From Ardenticatenales bacterium (GTDB taxonomy: Bacteria > Chloroflexota > Anaerolineae > Promineifilales > Promineifilaceae), in assembly GCA_020634515.1 (NCBI GenBank), contig JACKBL010000001.1, positions 434,001 through 498,000 of the forward strand: a stretch of 64,000 nt of DNA. The letters are read 5' to 3'. The first letter of the stretch is position 1. Each line of letters opens with the position of its first letter. The notes under the pieces are model-generated. The model did no database searches and had not been told where the DNA came from. It saw only the letters and a program-made list of their open reading frames with translations. The position numbers and the translations under genes are program-made. Positions 41,417 through 49,263 of this stretch are shown one piece after another.

Positions 41417-42394
41417 ATGTTTGAAATCATCTTTTTAGGAACATCCGCATCAACGCCGTCTGTCCATCGTGGGTTGTCGGCGCATATGGTGCTGCATCGC
41501 CAATATCGCTTTCTCATTGACGTAGGCGAGGGCACGCAGCGGCAAATTTTGCAGAGCGGCCTGGGCTTTAAGCGGCTGGATAAGGTGCTGCTGACGCATG
41601 GGCATCTGGACCACATTCTGGGATTAGGGGGACTGGTTTCCACGCTTAGCCGCTGGGAAACATTGGAGCGATTGGAGATTTATGGGGGCCAATCGGCGCT
41701 GGACCGCGTCGGCGACTTGGTTTTTCGCGTTGCCTTGCGCGGGGCGCGTCCCCCGGTGGGTATCGATCTGGTGCCGTTGCGTCCGCGCATGACGGTGGTA
41801 GAAGACAGCAAATTTACGCTGACGGCGTTTCCGGTGTCGCATCGGGGGGCGGAGTGTTTTGGCTTTTTGTTTACGGAGAAGGCGCGTCGCCCATTTTTGG
41901 CGGAGAAGGCGGAGGCATTGGGGATCCCTCCTGGGCCGGAGCGGGGGCGGTTGGTGCAGGGGCAGGCGATTACGCTGGCGGATGGCACGGTGGTGCGGCC
42001 TGATGATGTTTTGGGGGAGGTGATTGCCGGCACGCGCTACGTCCATGTTGGCGATGCGGGGGAAACTGACAACTTGTTGGACGTCTGCCAGGATGCGGAT
42101 ACATTGGTGATCGAATCCACCTACATTGACGCCGACGCGGAGATGGCCCATCAATTTGGACACCTCACCGCCGGCCAGGCTGCGCGGCTGGCGCGTGACG
42201 CCAACGTCAAAACCTTGATCCTGACCCACCTTTCGCGTCGCTACTACGAGCGCCAGATCAAACAAGAAGCGCGCGCTATTTTTCCCAACACCTACGTGGC
42301 CCGTGACTTTGACCGCTTCCAGGTGACGCGCGAGGGCACGGTGCGCCTTTCTCGCGGTCAGGGCGGCGCGTGGAACGGGGAAGCCGAGGAGTAA
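41417..42394 (+). CDS. rnz: Ribonuclease Z
   Basis: Endonuclease that trims tRNA 3' trailers. The 325-residue protein starts MFEIIFLGTSASTPSVHRGL, with FLIDVGEGTQRQI, metal motif LLTHGHLDHILGLGGL (H-x-H-x-D-H), FPVSHRG, VHVGDAGETDNL and the C-terminal LILTHLSRRY, all as in RNase Z. The family start is ATG 41417. Upstream the frame stays open through the microsatellite to a GTG at 41165, which could add 84 repeat-encoded residues (LATRTLAHSPLA-like). The lack of a normal ribosome binding site makes the start worth testing. The stop overlaps a possible ATG of the next gene. Confidence 0.93.
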   Translation: MFEIIFLGTSASTPSVHRGLSAHMVLHRQYRFLIDVGEGTQRQILQSGLGFKRLDKVLLTHGHLDHILGLGGLVSTLSRWETLERLEIYGGQSALDRVGDLVFRVALRGARPPVGIDLVPLRPRMTVVEDSKFTLTAFPVSHRGAECFGFLFTEKARRPFLAEKAEALGIPPGPERGRLVQGQAITLADGTVVRPDDVLGEVIAGTRYVHVGDAGETDNLLDVCQDADTLVIESTYIDADAEMAHQFGHLTAGQAARLARDANVKTLILTHLSRRYYERQIKQEARAIFPNTYVARDFDRFQVTREGTVRLSRGQGGAWNGEAEE

Positions 42395-42399
42395 TGCAC

Positions 42400-43611
42400 A
42401 TGTCTGATCCATCCCGTCCCCTTACGTTTTTGTGCCTGGCCAGCGAATTGAAAGGCGTGCCCTTTCTGGTCGAGGCGCATCGCCAGGGATGCCGCACCAT
42501 TCTGGTCGTGGCGGAGGCTTATGCGCAGGCGGAATGGCCGTGGTCGAGCATTGACGAACTGTTTCGGATGCCGGATCTGTCGCGGCAGCCGGACGTCACT
42601 TACGGGGTCAGTTACCTGGCGCGTAATCATCACATTGACCGTATCGTGGCCCTGGATGATTTTGACGTGGAGACGGCGGCGGACTTGCGTGAACATTTGC
42701 GAATTGCCGGCATGGGCCACACCACCGCCCGTCATTTCCGCGACAAACTCGCCATGCGCGTGACGGCGCGGGACAAGGGCATTCTTGTGCCCCCGTTCAC
42801 CGGCGTCTTCAACTACGACGACTTGCGCGCCTTCATGGCCGACGTGCCGCCGCCGTGGGTGCTGAAACCCCGCTTCGAGGCCGGCGCGATTGGCATTCGC
42901 AAGTTAGGGGATGCGGAAGGCGTGTGGCGGGCGCTGGATGATCTGGGCGACAAGCAATCATTCTACCTGCTGGAGAAGTTTGTGGCGGGGGATGTGTACC
43001 ACGTGGACGCGATTGTGTGGCAGGGTGAGGTGGTTTTCAGCCGTGCCAGCCGTTATGGGCTGCCGCCGCTGGCCGTCACGCATGGGGGCGGGGTGTTCAG
43101 CAGCCGCACACTGCCATTGCGCAGCGCGGAATCCGTGGCCCTGCTGTCGCTGAATCAGCAGTTGATGACGGGGTTGGGCATGGTGCGCGGCGTCAGCCAT
43201 TCGGAGTACATTCGCGGCGCAGCGGATGGCCGTTTCTATTTTCTGGAGACGGCAGCGCGGGTTGGCGGGGCTAATCTGGACAGGATGGTGGCGGCGGCCA
43301 GCGAGGTGGATTTGTGGACGGAGGCGGCGCGGTTGGAGATAGCGGATGTGCGCGGCGAATCTTATACACCACCGGCGGCGAAGGATGAGAATGCCGGCAT
43401 TCTCATCTGCCTCTCCCGCCAGGAACATCCCGACCTCTCCGCTTACAACGACCCAGAAATCGTCTGGCGACTGCCTAAGCCCCACCATGCCGGCGTCATC
43501 GTCGCCTCTCCTGATGCGGCGCGCGTCGAGCAGCTCATCAACGCCTACGCCGGCCGCTTCGCCCAGGATTTCCTGGCCATCGCCCCGCCCCAAGCCCCCA
43601 CCCGCGTTTGA
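42400..43611 (+). CDS. ATP-grasp family ligase
   Basis: A 403-residue protein with a pre-ATP-grasp Rossmann-like N-terminus (PLTFLCLASELKGVPFLVEA), a central ATP-grasp fold (KLAMRVTARDKGILVPPFTG, WVLKPRFEAGAIGIRKL, FYLLEKFVAGDVYHVDAIVW) and a C-terminal part with GRFYFLETAARVGGANLDRM, whose Glu probably binds Mg-ATP. ATP-grasp enzymes join a carboxylate to an amine or thiol; no neighbour shows which. GAGGAG places the start at ATG 42400, with ATG 42394 overlapping the rnz stop as the alternative. It is in an operon with rnz. Confidence 0.88.
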   Translation: MSDPSRPLTFLCLASELKGVPFLVEAHRQGCRTILVVAEAYAQAEWPWSSIDELFRMPDLSRQPDVTYGVSYLARNHHIDRIVALDDFDVETAADLREHLRIAGMGHTTARHFRDKLAMRVTARDKGILVPPFTGVFNYDDLRAFMADVPPPWVLKPRFEAGAIGIRKLGDAEGVWRALDDLGDKQSFYLLEKFVAGDVYHVDAIVWQGEVVFSRASRYGLPPLAVTHGGGVFSSRTLPLRSAESVALLSLNQQLMTGLGMVRGVSHSEYIRGAADGRFYFLETAARVGGANLDRMVAAASEVDLWTEAARLEIADVRGESYTPPAAKDENAGILICLSRQEHPDLSAYNDPEIVWRLPKPHHAGVIVASPDAARVEQLINAYAGRFAQDFLAIAPPQAPTRV

Positions 43612-43652
43612 TGCGTGGGCGCGACGCCGAGGGACGTCGCGCCCCCAACCAT

Positions 43653-46600
43653 TTAGTTGCGTGAGAAAATCACCACCAGCGGGTCGTGATCGGAGAGATG
43701 ACGCGCCGAGGCGTCGTCCGGCGCGGGGAGCGGGTAGCCGGCATCAATATGCAGCGCCTGCACAAACGTCAACCGTTCAAACAGCCGTGGCGACACCAGA
43801 ATGTGGTCCAGCGACTGCGTGGCTCCCTGGAAGATGTATGTGTAGGGATAATCGGCGGGGGCGTCGTAGGTGCGATAGACGTGGCGCAGTCCGCCGGACT
43901 CCAACGTGTCCAGCGGCGGCGTATCCAGGAAGGAGTTCAGGTCGCCCATGACCACGAACAGGCCATTCGGGTCGGTGCTGCGCAGTTGGTCGATCAGGCT
44001 CACGTTCCAGGCGGCCTGGTCCGTGCGGGTCTGTTCCGTGGCTTCCTCGCCGGCGGAGAGGGAGAGGAAGTGGTTGTTGAGCAGGTAGAGCGTATTTGTT
44101 TCGCCGCCGAGGGTGAGCGTCACGGTGAGGAGCAGGGGCGGGCGGCTGAACAGACCCTCCGGTCCGGGATAGCTGCCTACGGTGACGACAGTGGCCTGGT
44201 CCTCGCGCACCAGGTAGCCCACATCAATGCCCCGCGAGTCGAAGCCTTCAATCAGGTAGGGGGCATAGTTGAGGGCGGCCAATTCCGGCAGCGCGACCAG
44301 TTCCTGCAAAACCCCCAGGTCCTCCACTTCTTGCAGGCCGATGATGGTGGGCGCGCCCATGGAGAGGATGGCGTCGGCCAGTTTGTGTAACCGCAGTTCG
44401 TATCCTGCCTTGTCCGGCGGGGCGGGCGAGGAGGGGTGCGGGGGGCGATAGTCGAAGAGGTTTTCTACGTTGAAGGTGGCAATGCCGAACTGATCGGGCG
44501 TGGCGGGGGCAAATGCCGGCAGTTCCGTTTCCTCTCGCGTCACTGCCGGAACTGCCAGCGGCTCAATTTTGTACTGGTCAAAGGTGAAGGCTAGCGGCCC
44601 CACCAGGTCGGTGATCACATCCCCAACCTGGATGGCGTAGGGCAGCGTACGCTGGTCGGCGTGCGTTGCGTCCGATCCGTCGTCCACCACGATGAAGAAG
44701 CCCGTTTGCGCGCCCCGGGGGACGGTGGCGACGCCCCAATGTTGCGCCACCAGCACATATTCCCCGTACTGCGTCGTGGGAGCCACGGCCACGGCGGGCG
44801 CGGCCAATCCCACCAGCATCCCTTCCCGCGCTTCGTTGTAGAGCCGCGCTTCGTCGTTGTCTTGGGGCGGGTCGTAGGCGATGGGCGGCGGTGGCGGCGC
44901 GGTTCCGACCACGAGCAGATCGGCGGCCGTGGTGGGGTAAAGGGTTGTTTGCCCGGAAATTTCACGCACCAGGCCATGAACCTGAACTATGTCGCCAACG
45001 GTTACGACGGCGTCGAAGCTATCCACGAGGACGAAGATGCCTTCTGAGGTGGCCGGGTTGTCGTCCGTGCCGGCATCTTGCACCCAAAAGCCGCCCAAAT
45101 CAGGGAAGACGCCCGTGACCACGCCGGACGTCGTCAGGCGGCGGCGCACATAAGGCGAGGCGTCGCCCTCCCCCTGGATGGCCCAAATGGGCACGCCATC
45201 CCCCACGAACAGGCGAAAAGCCGGGGATTGAGCGGGATCAGGCCATTGGTCGGCGATGGCCGTGGCCGCCGGGAGGAGAATGTCGCCGACGGCGTCTTCA
45301 GGCACGCGCGCGGTGAAGCGAAGCACGGCCTCGCCGCCATCTCCCGCCAGTTCGGGCAGGAGCCAGGCGACTGCATCGCCGGACGCCACGCCGCTATCCA
45401 GTGCCTGCGCCTGCGCCAGATTGGTCGGGGGCAGGGCGGCGGTCACTTGCACGCCGGTCATGGCCGTTGGCGTGTGGTTCCAGACGTGCAGCGTGACGGT
45501 CACGACCGCGCCGGGAGGGGCGCTGTTGGGGGCGTCCAGGTCCAGGCGCAAAATGGGGGGGAATACCTGGGCGATGTCGTCCGGTTGGCGGGGCTTCAAC
45601 TGTCGTTGCCCGCTGTAATACTCGCTGATGCCCGTGACGCGGTACTGCTGCCCCAGTTCCAGCGCCTCGGCGGTGATGCCCGTTTCTTTTTCCACGTAGA
45701 CGAGGGTGGTTGCGCCCGCCTCGTCGGCAAGGTCGATTTCGTAGGAAAAGGAGAACTCTTCGATGCGCGTGGCGGTTCCTTGCAGGCGGGTGAGGCGGCC
45801 CAGAATGGCGTCGTCGGCGCGAAGCTGGTCCGCCGTGATGGGCAGGGGCGTGAGGTCGCCGGGGGGCGTGTCCAGTAGTTCGATGTCGGCGACTTCGGGG
45901 ACGAGTTCGAGCGAGTTGCGGTACACTTCGATGCCGCCGCGCACGCGCACGTGGTCGCCGATGCGCACGGTGACGGCGCCCATGCCGCCGGGGACGTACA
46001 CCTGGATGCCGCCGCTGTCGTCTTCGAGGTAAAATTTTGTGCCGGTTGTGCCGGCAAAAAATCCACCCGTATACATCGTTGCCACCCCCTCCACAATCAC
46101 ATCCTGCCCGATCAACTCCCGCGCCACGGCCACGGGAATGGCCCCGCCGCCCACCGTCAGCATCGCCAGCGAGCCATATTGCCGCTGTCCATTCGCCTCT
46201 GCATAGTAGCCGCGAAAGCGGAGGTCGGTGTACGTGTAGGGGCTTTGCAGCACGATTTGCGCGGAAACGGCCTCGTTGGCCGGCAAATCGGCGATGGTCC
46301 AGGTGACGCGCCCGTCCGCTTCCGCCGCGCCCGCGGGCGCGGTCAGCAGTTTGAAGGGGCGCGGCACGGGGAAGGCGACCAGGACGCCGCGCAAAGGCGT
46401 GTCCGTGGTGTTGGTGGTGACCAGGGTGAGGGTGACGGGCTGGCCGGGGATGACGCTGTCGGGAGATTGGAGGGAGATGCGAATGGGGGTGTTGATGGTG
46501 GGGGTGGTGGGGCTGCCGCTGTTTTGGGGATCGGGGTGGGCATTGGCGGCAAAGTCGGTGGCATTGTCGGATTGGTTGAGGCCGCTGCCGGCATTTCCGC

Positions 46601-47162
46601 CCGGCAGCCGCTCTAAACTGGCGCCATTGGGCGGCAGGGTGGCGGGTACGCCGCTGGCGTAGGCGATGGGTGCATCCCCCCACCCGACGGCATCCACGAC
46701 GTTATCTTGCCGGTCGCGCAGTTGCAGCCCGCCTTTTTGTACCAGGGGCACGTCAAAGGTTGCGTCCGGCAAAACGCCTATGTCTTGCCCCGCGCGCGCG
46801 AAGAGGAAGTGGCCGTGGGCGGGGATTTCCGTGGTCTGGCCCCAGGCGATCAGGCGCTGCTCGTTGTCGTCGTCCTGGAAGCGATACCAGAGGCTCCAGC
46901 CGTTCAGGTCAACGGGGGCGTTCCCCGCGTTGTACAGTTCGATGAACTCCGTGTTGTTGCCGCCGGGGATGCCAAACAGCAGTTCGCTGATGAAAACGCC
47001 GGTGTCTGCCAGGGTGAGCGGTTCTGTTGGTGACGAGATGTTTTCGTCGGCGGTGGTGGCGGCTGGGGGAATGGGCGTGGGTGTTTCGGGAGGATTTTGC
47101 CGGCACGCGGCTCCCGCCATCGCCATCAACATCACGAAGCCAATCACAAGTTTACGCCACAT
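43653..47162 (-). CDS. Large secreted lipoprotein with lamin-tail, OB-fold and endonuclease/exonuclease/phosphatase domains
   Basis: A 1169-residue ExeM/NucH-like nuclease. From ATG 47162 (CAGGAG ribosome binding site) it has a lipoprotein signal ending MAGAACRQ. Then: Pro/Thr linker; lamin-tail domain (about 45-180: FISELLFGIPGGNNTEFIELYN, GWSLWYRF); an Asn/Pro-rich linker and beta-sandwich repeats; an OB-fold nucleic-acid domain (VRIGDHVRVRGGIEVYRNSL); a second OB-like stretch (VTVGDIVQVHGLVREISGQT); and a C-terminal EEP nuclease (FGIATFNVENLFDY, IIGLQEVEDLG, GDLNSFLDTPP, LSDHDPLVVIF). It would digest extracellular DNA or phosphoesters at the cell surface, for nutrient or phosphate gain. 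Confidence 0.9.
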   Translation of the reverse strand: MWRKLVIGFVMLMAMAGAACRQNPPETPTPIPPAATTADENISSPTEPLTLADTGVFISELLFGIPGGNNTEFIELYNAGNAPVDLNGWSLWYRFQDDDNEQRLIAWGQTTEIPAHGHFLFARAGQDIGVLPDATFDVPLVQKGGLQLRDRQDNVVDAVGWGDAPIAYASGVPATLPPNGASLERLPGGNAGSGLNQSDNATDFAANAHPDPQNSGSPTTPTINTPIRISLQSPDSVIPGQPVTLTLVTTNTTDTPLRGVLVAFPVPRPFKLLTAPAGAAEADGRVTWTIADLPANEAVSAQIVLQSPYTYTDLRFRGYYAEANGQRQYGSLAMLTVGGGAIPVAVARELIGQDVIVEGVATMYTGGFFAGTTGTKFYLEDDSGGIQVYVPGGMGAVTVRIGDHVRVRGGIEVYRNSLELVPEVADIELLDTPPGDLTPLPITADQLRADDAILGRLTRLQGTATRIEEFSFSYEIDLADEAGATTLVYVEKETGITAEALELGQQYRVTGISEYYSGQRQLKPRQPDDIAQVFPPILRLDLDAPNSAPPGAVVTVTLHVWNHTPTAMTGVQVTAALPPTNLAQAQALDSGVASGDAVAWLLPELAGDGGEAVLRFTARVPEDAVGDILLPAATAIADQWPDPAQSPAFRLFVGDGVPIWAIQGEGDASPYVRRRLTTSGVVTGVFPDLGGFWVQDAGTDDNPATSEGIFVLVDSFDAVVTVGDIVQVHGLVREISGQTTLYPTTAADLLVVGTAPPPPPIAYDPPQDNDEARLYNEAREGMLVGLAAPAVAVAPTTQYGEYVLVAQHWGVATVPRGAQTGFFIVVDDGSDATHADQRTLPYAIQVGDVITDLVGPLAFTFDQYKIEPLAVPAVTREETELPAFAPATPDQFGIATFNVENLFDYRPPHPSSPAPPDKAGYELRLHKLADAILSMGAPTIIGLQEVEDLGVLQELVALPELAALNYAPYLIEGFDSRGIDVGYLVREDQATVVTVGSYPGPEGLFSRPPLLLTVTLTLGGETNTLYLLNNHFLSLSAGEEATEQTRTDQAAWNVSLIDQLRSTDPNGLFVVMGDLNSFLDTPPLDTLESGGLRHVYRTYDAPADYPYTYIFQGATQSLDHILVSPRLFERLTFVQALHIDAGYPLPAPDDASARHLSDHDPLVVIFSRN

Positions 47163-47337
47163 AGCCACTCCTGGGGGAATAGTTGACAGTTCGCAGTTGA
47201 CGGTTAGTAGCCAATCTGCGTCATCTGTGAAATCTGTGATGATATTCTCATTGAACGCGGATAAAACAGGCGTTCCCGCCGTCCGCGCTGGCCAGAGTAT
47301 AGTGGGGAATGGGGGAAAGGCAATGCCGGCATTCCAA

Positions 47338-47374
47338 AACAAACAGGGCGTCCACATGATGGGACGCCCTGTTC
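47338..47374 (-). terminator. Terminator-like hairpin
   Basis: AACAGGGCGTCC and GGGACGCCCTGTT form an 11-12-base stem round a seven-base loop. On the minus strand it is followed by TTTGTTTTGG, so it may end transcripts from the BMP lipoprotein gene, whose stop is about 220 bases upstream. Confidence 0.6.
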
Positions 47375-47482
47375 AGGTATCTCTGGATGATGCAGAATAG
47401 TTAATCCGTGAATTCGTGAATCGATGAACGGTTAATCAAGCCCTGCTCGCCATGCAACCATTCAACTACTCAACAGTGACTC

Positions 47483-47578
47483 TACTGAAAAAAGGCCCAA
47501 AACCGGGTTTTTACACATGAACCACTCTGGTAATTTCAGCCGGACCATCGAAAAACCCGGTTTTTTCAGTGAACTCAA
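47483..47578 (-). repeat. Dispersed inverted-repeat element, copy 2
   Basis: Read on the minus strand, this is the 657-748 core with about four mismatches, starting TTGAGTTCACTGAAAAAACC and containing ATTACCAGAGTGGTTCATGT. The outer AGATTGGTTCA ends of copy 1 are missing here. The two copies are 47 kb apart and inverted. Confidence 0.85.
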
Positions 47579-47594
47579 CAGTTAATTATCCTCA

Positions 47595-48647
47595 CTACGG
47601 CGTGTAGCCCGTGCTGATGCTGCCATCGGCCAGACCTTCGCGTGCGGCTTCTACGGCGTCTTTGCACTCTGCCGGAATCTGGCTGTCCCAGTCGTGGTAA
47701 GAGGCCAGGCCGACGCCGCCATTGGCGACGGTCGCCAGTTCAATGCCACCCTGCAGTGTTCCCGCCGCGTATTCTTTGACGGCGTTGCCCGTGGCGACAT
47801 CCATGTTTTTGGCGGCGCTGGTGATCAGTGAGGAGGCCACTTCGGGATAGGTGTTGTACTGGTCCACGTCTACGCCGATAGCCATTTTGCCTGCCTCGTG
47901 CGCGGCCAGCAAGCCACCGTTGCCGGTGTTGCCGCCGACGCCAAAGATGACGTCCGCGTTCTGGCCGAGGAAGTCGAGACCGGCCTGCTTGCCCGTAGCC
48001 GGGTCATTGAAGTCGGGGATGTAGACGTTCAAGGTCTTGATGTCTGGCTTCATCGCTTTGGCGGCGTTCTGGTAGCCGGTGACGAAGCGCACGACGGGGG
48101 GGATTTCCATGCCGGAGACGGAGCCGATAACGCCGGTCTGGCTCATGCAGGCGGCCAGCGTGCCGGCAAGATACCCCACTTCGTCCTCGGCAAACATGAG
48201 GCTGGTGACGTTGCTCAGGCCGCCCTCTTCGGAGTAGCAGCTCTCTACTTCGCCGCAACCGCCCTGGTCAGCGGGGCCAGGGAAGTAGGCGAAGTCCACG
48301 ATGGCAAACTTCACGTCAGGGTTGGCGCGTGCGGCGGCGGCAGTGGCGTCGCCCATGAGGAATCCCACTGTGACGATCAGGCCGCAGCCTTCCTCGACAA
48401 AGTTCTGGATGTTCTTCTCATAGTCGCTGGCGGCTTCGGAAACGATGTAGGCGAACTCCATTCCTTCCGCCTCGGCGGCTTCGCGTGCTCCCTTGAGGCT
48501 GAACTCATTGAAGCTTTTGTCATTTTCACCACCTGTGTCCAGCACGGCGCATACCTTCTGGGCGGATGCGCCGCCACCGCAAGCGGCAAGGATTAAGCTG
48601 AGAATCATCACGGTAACGAGTAGCACGTTGAAGCGTTTGTTGGGCAT
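47595..48647 (-). CDS. BMP-family substrate-binding lipoprotein (nucleoside ABC importer)
   Basis: A 350-residue binding protein of the basic membrane protein (BmpA/PnrA/NupN) family, which binds purine nucleosides. The start is ATG 48647 after AGAGGAGA. The signal ends LILAACGG (lipobox). Marks: VLDTGGENDKSFNEFSLKGA, DYEKNIQNFVEEGCGLIVTVG, GYLAGTLAACMSQTGVIGSV, IFGVGGNTGNGG and AIGVDVDQYNTYPEV. The matching ATPase and permeases are at 28.9-32.6 kb, 15 kb away and on the other strand. It is unusual for these genes to be split; another set could exist outside the window. Confidence 0.94.
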   Translation of the reverse strand: MPNKRFNVLLVTVMILSLILAACGGGASAQKVCAVLDTGGENDKSFNEFSLKGAREAAEAEGMEFAYIVSEAASDYEKNIQNFVEEGCGLIVTVGFLMGDATAAAARANPDVKFAIVDFAYFPGPADQGGCGEVESCYSEEGGLSNVTSLMFAEDEVGYLAGTLAACMSQTGVIGSVSGMEIPPVVRFVTGYQNAAKAMKPDIKTLNVYIPDFNDPATGKQAGLDFLGQNADVIFGVGGNTGNGGLLAAHEAGKMAIGVDVDQYNTYPEVASSLITSAAKNMDVATGNAVKEYAAGTLQGGIELATVANGGVGLASYHDWDSQIPAECKDAVEAAREGLADGSISTGYTP

Positions 48648-48743
48648 CTCTTTCTCCTCTGAGTAGATTGAAATGGCGAAGTCACGGGGCGCGATGGCGC
48701 CGATTCTTCTTGTATGGATGAGAACGTTTTTTTTGGCCCCCGT

Positions 48744-48850
48744 TGGGTAACTTCTCAATACTTCGGGGGAGCCGCAGCCTGAGCTTGTCGAAGGCCGCTG
48801 GTTTCGACAGGCTCAACCAACGCTACCGCACTTTTTTGAGAAGATACCCC
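48744..48850. repeat. Nested inverted repeat
   Basis: The outer arms are TTGGGTAACTTCTCAA (near 48744) and TTTTGAGAAGATACCCC (to 48850), the inner arms TGAGCTTGTCGAA (48780-48792) and TTCGACAGGCTCA (48803-48815). The inner pair (GAGCTTGTCGAA type) is a motif that I know as a common intergenic repeat in many bacteria. Confidence 0.7.
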
Positions 48851-48955
48851 GCTGCTTCATAAAATGCCGGCACTTCCAGGCAAACTAACGAGACACGCAC
48901 ATTATACCTAAATGCCGGCGGATAATAAAGAGGCCGCCGCGTGAAATGGTGTAAC

Positions 48956-49034
48956 TTCTTCCCGGAGGCTGCGTTGATGTTCAATACCTTGAATGAGGAA
49001 ACGGTTTTGGCCCGAAATGGAGCTTCCGGAAAGG
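48956..49034. repeat. CTTCCCGG/CCGGAAAG inverted repeat, degenerate locus
   Basis: CTTCTTCCCGGAGGCT (from 48956) and AGCTTCCGGAAAGG (49021-49034) form an imperfect version of the 13-bp arms found at 7181, 55810, 59631 and 63142. Confidence 0.55.
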
Positions 49035-49047
49035 TGTGGGCAAGTGT

Positions 49048-49254
49048 TCAATGACCCCTCGCCTGATGCACCTCCCGGAACAACCGGAGGCAGGCAGGGC
49101 AGGCGTTTTGCGCGCCAATCGTTTTCAAGCGAGCATGGGCGCGACGGTCCCGCAGCGGCTGCCCGCAAAATGACACCCTGGCGCGGCGACCATCCTCGGC
49201 AATGTGCCATACATCCCCGTTCAGAATAACCACGGGATCCTCATCGGGAAGCAT
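49048..49254 (-). CDS. Small Cys-containing hypothetical protein
   Basis: A 68-residue protein with AEDGRRARVSFCGQPLRDR and, near the end, NACPACLRLFREV. The spaced Cys, with C-x2-C near the C-terminus, suggests a zinc-binding small protein. AGGAAGG lies five to six bases before the ATG at 49254. It begins ten bases after the stop of the upstream lipoprotein gene on the same strand, so it is probably the last gene of that operon. No family recognised. Confidence 0.55.
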   Translation of the reverse strand: MLPDEDPVVILNGDVWHIAEDGRRARVSFCGQPLRDRRAHARLKTIGAQNACPACLRLFREVHQARGH

Positions 49255-49263
49255 GTGGCCTTC

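Larger units (their letters stand above)
47163..47594. other. Non-coding spacer with terminator-like hairpin and repeat copy
   Basis: Between two minus-strand lipoprotein genes. It carries the hairpin at 47338-47374 and the dispersed element at 47483-47578. The rest, including short near-repeats such as GTTGACAGTTCGCAGTTGACG near 47180 and CTGTGAAATCTGTGATGATA near 47226, codes for nothing recognisable. Confidence 0.6.
48648..49047. other. Non-coding spacer with nested inverted repeats
   Basis: No gene. It contains the 48744-48850 nested repeat and the degenerate CTTCCCGG pair at 48956-49034. The promoter of the BMP gene must lie in the first part, but the boxes are not clear. Confidence 0.6.
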
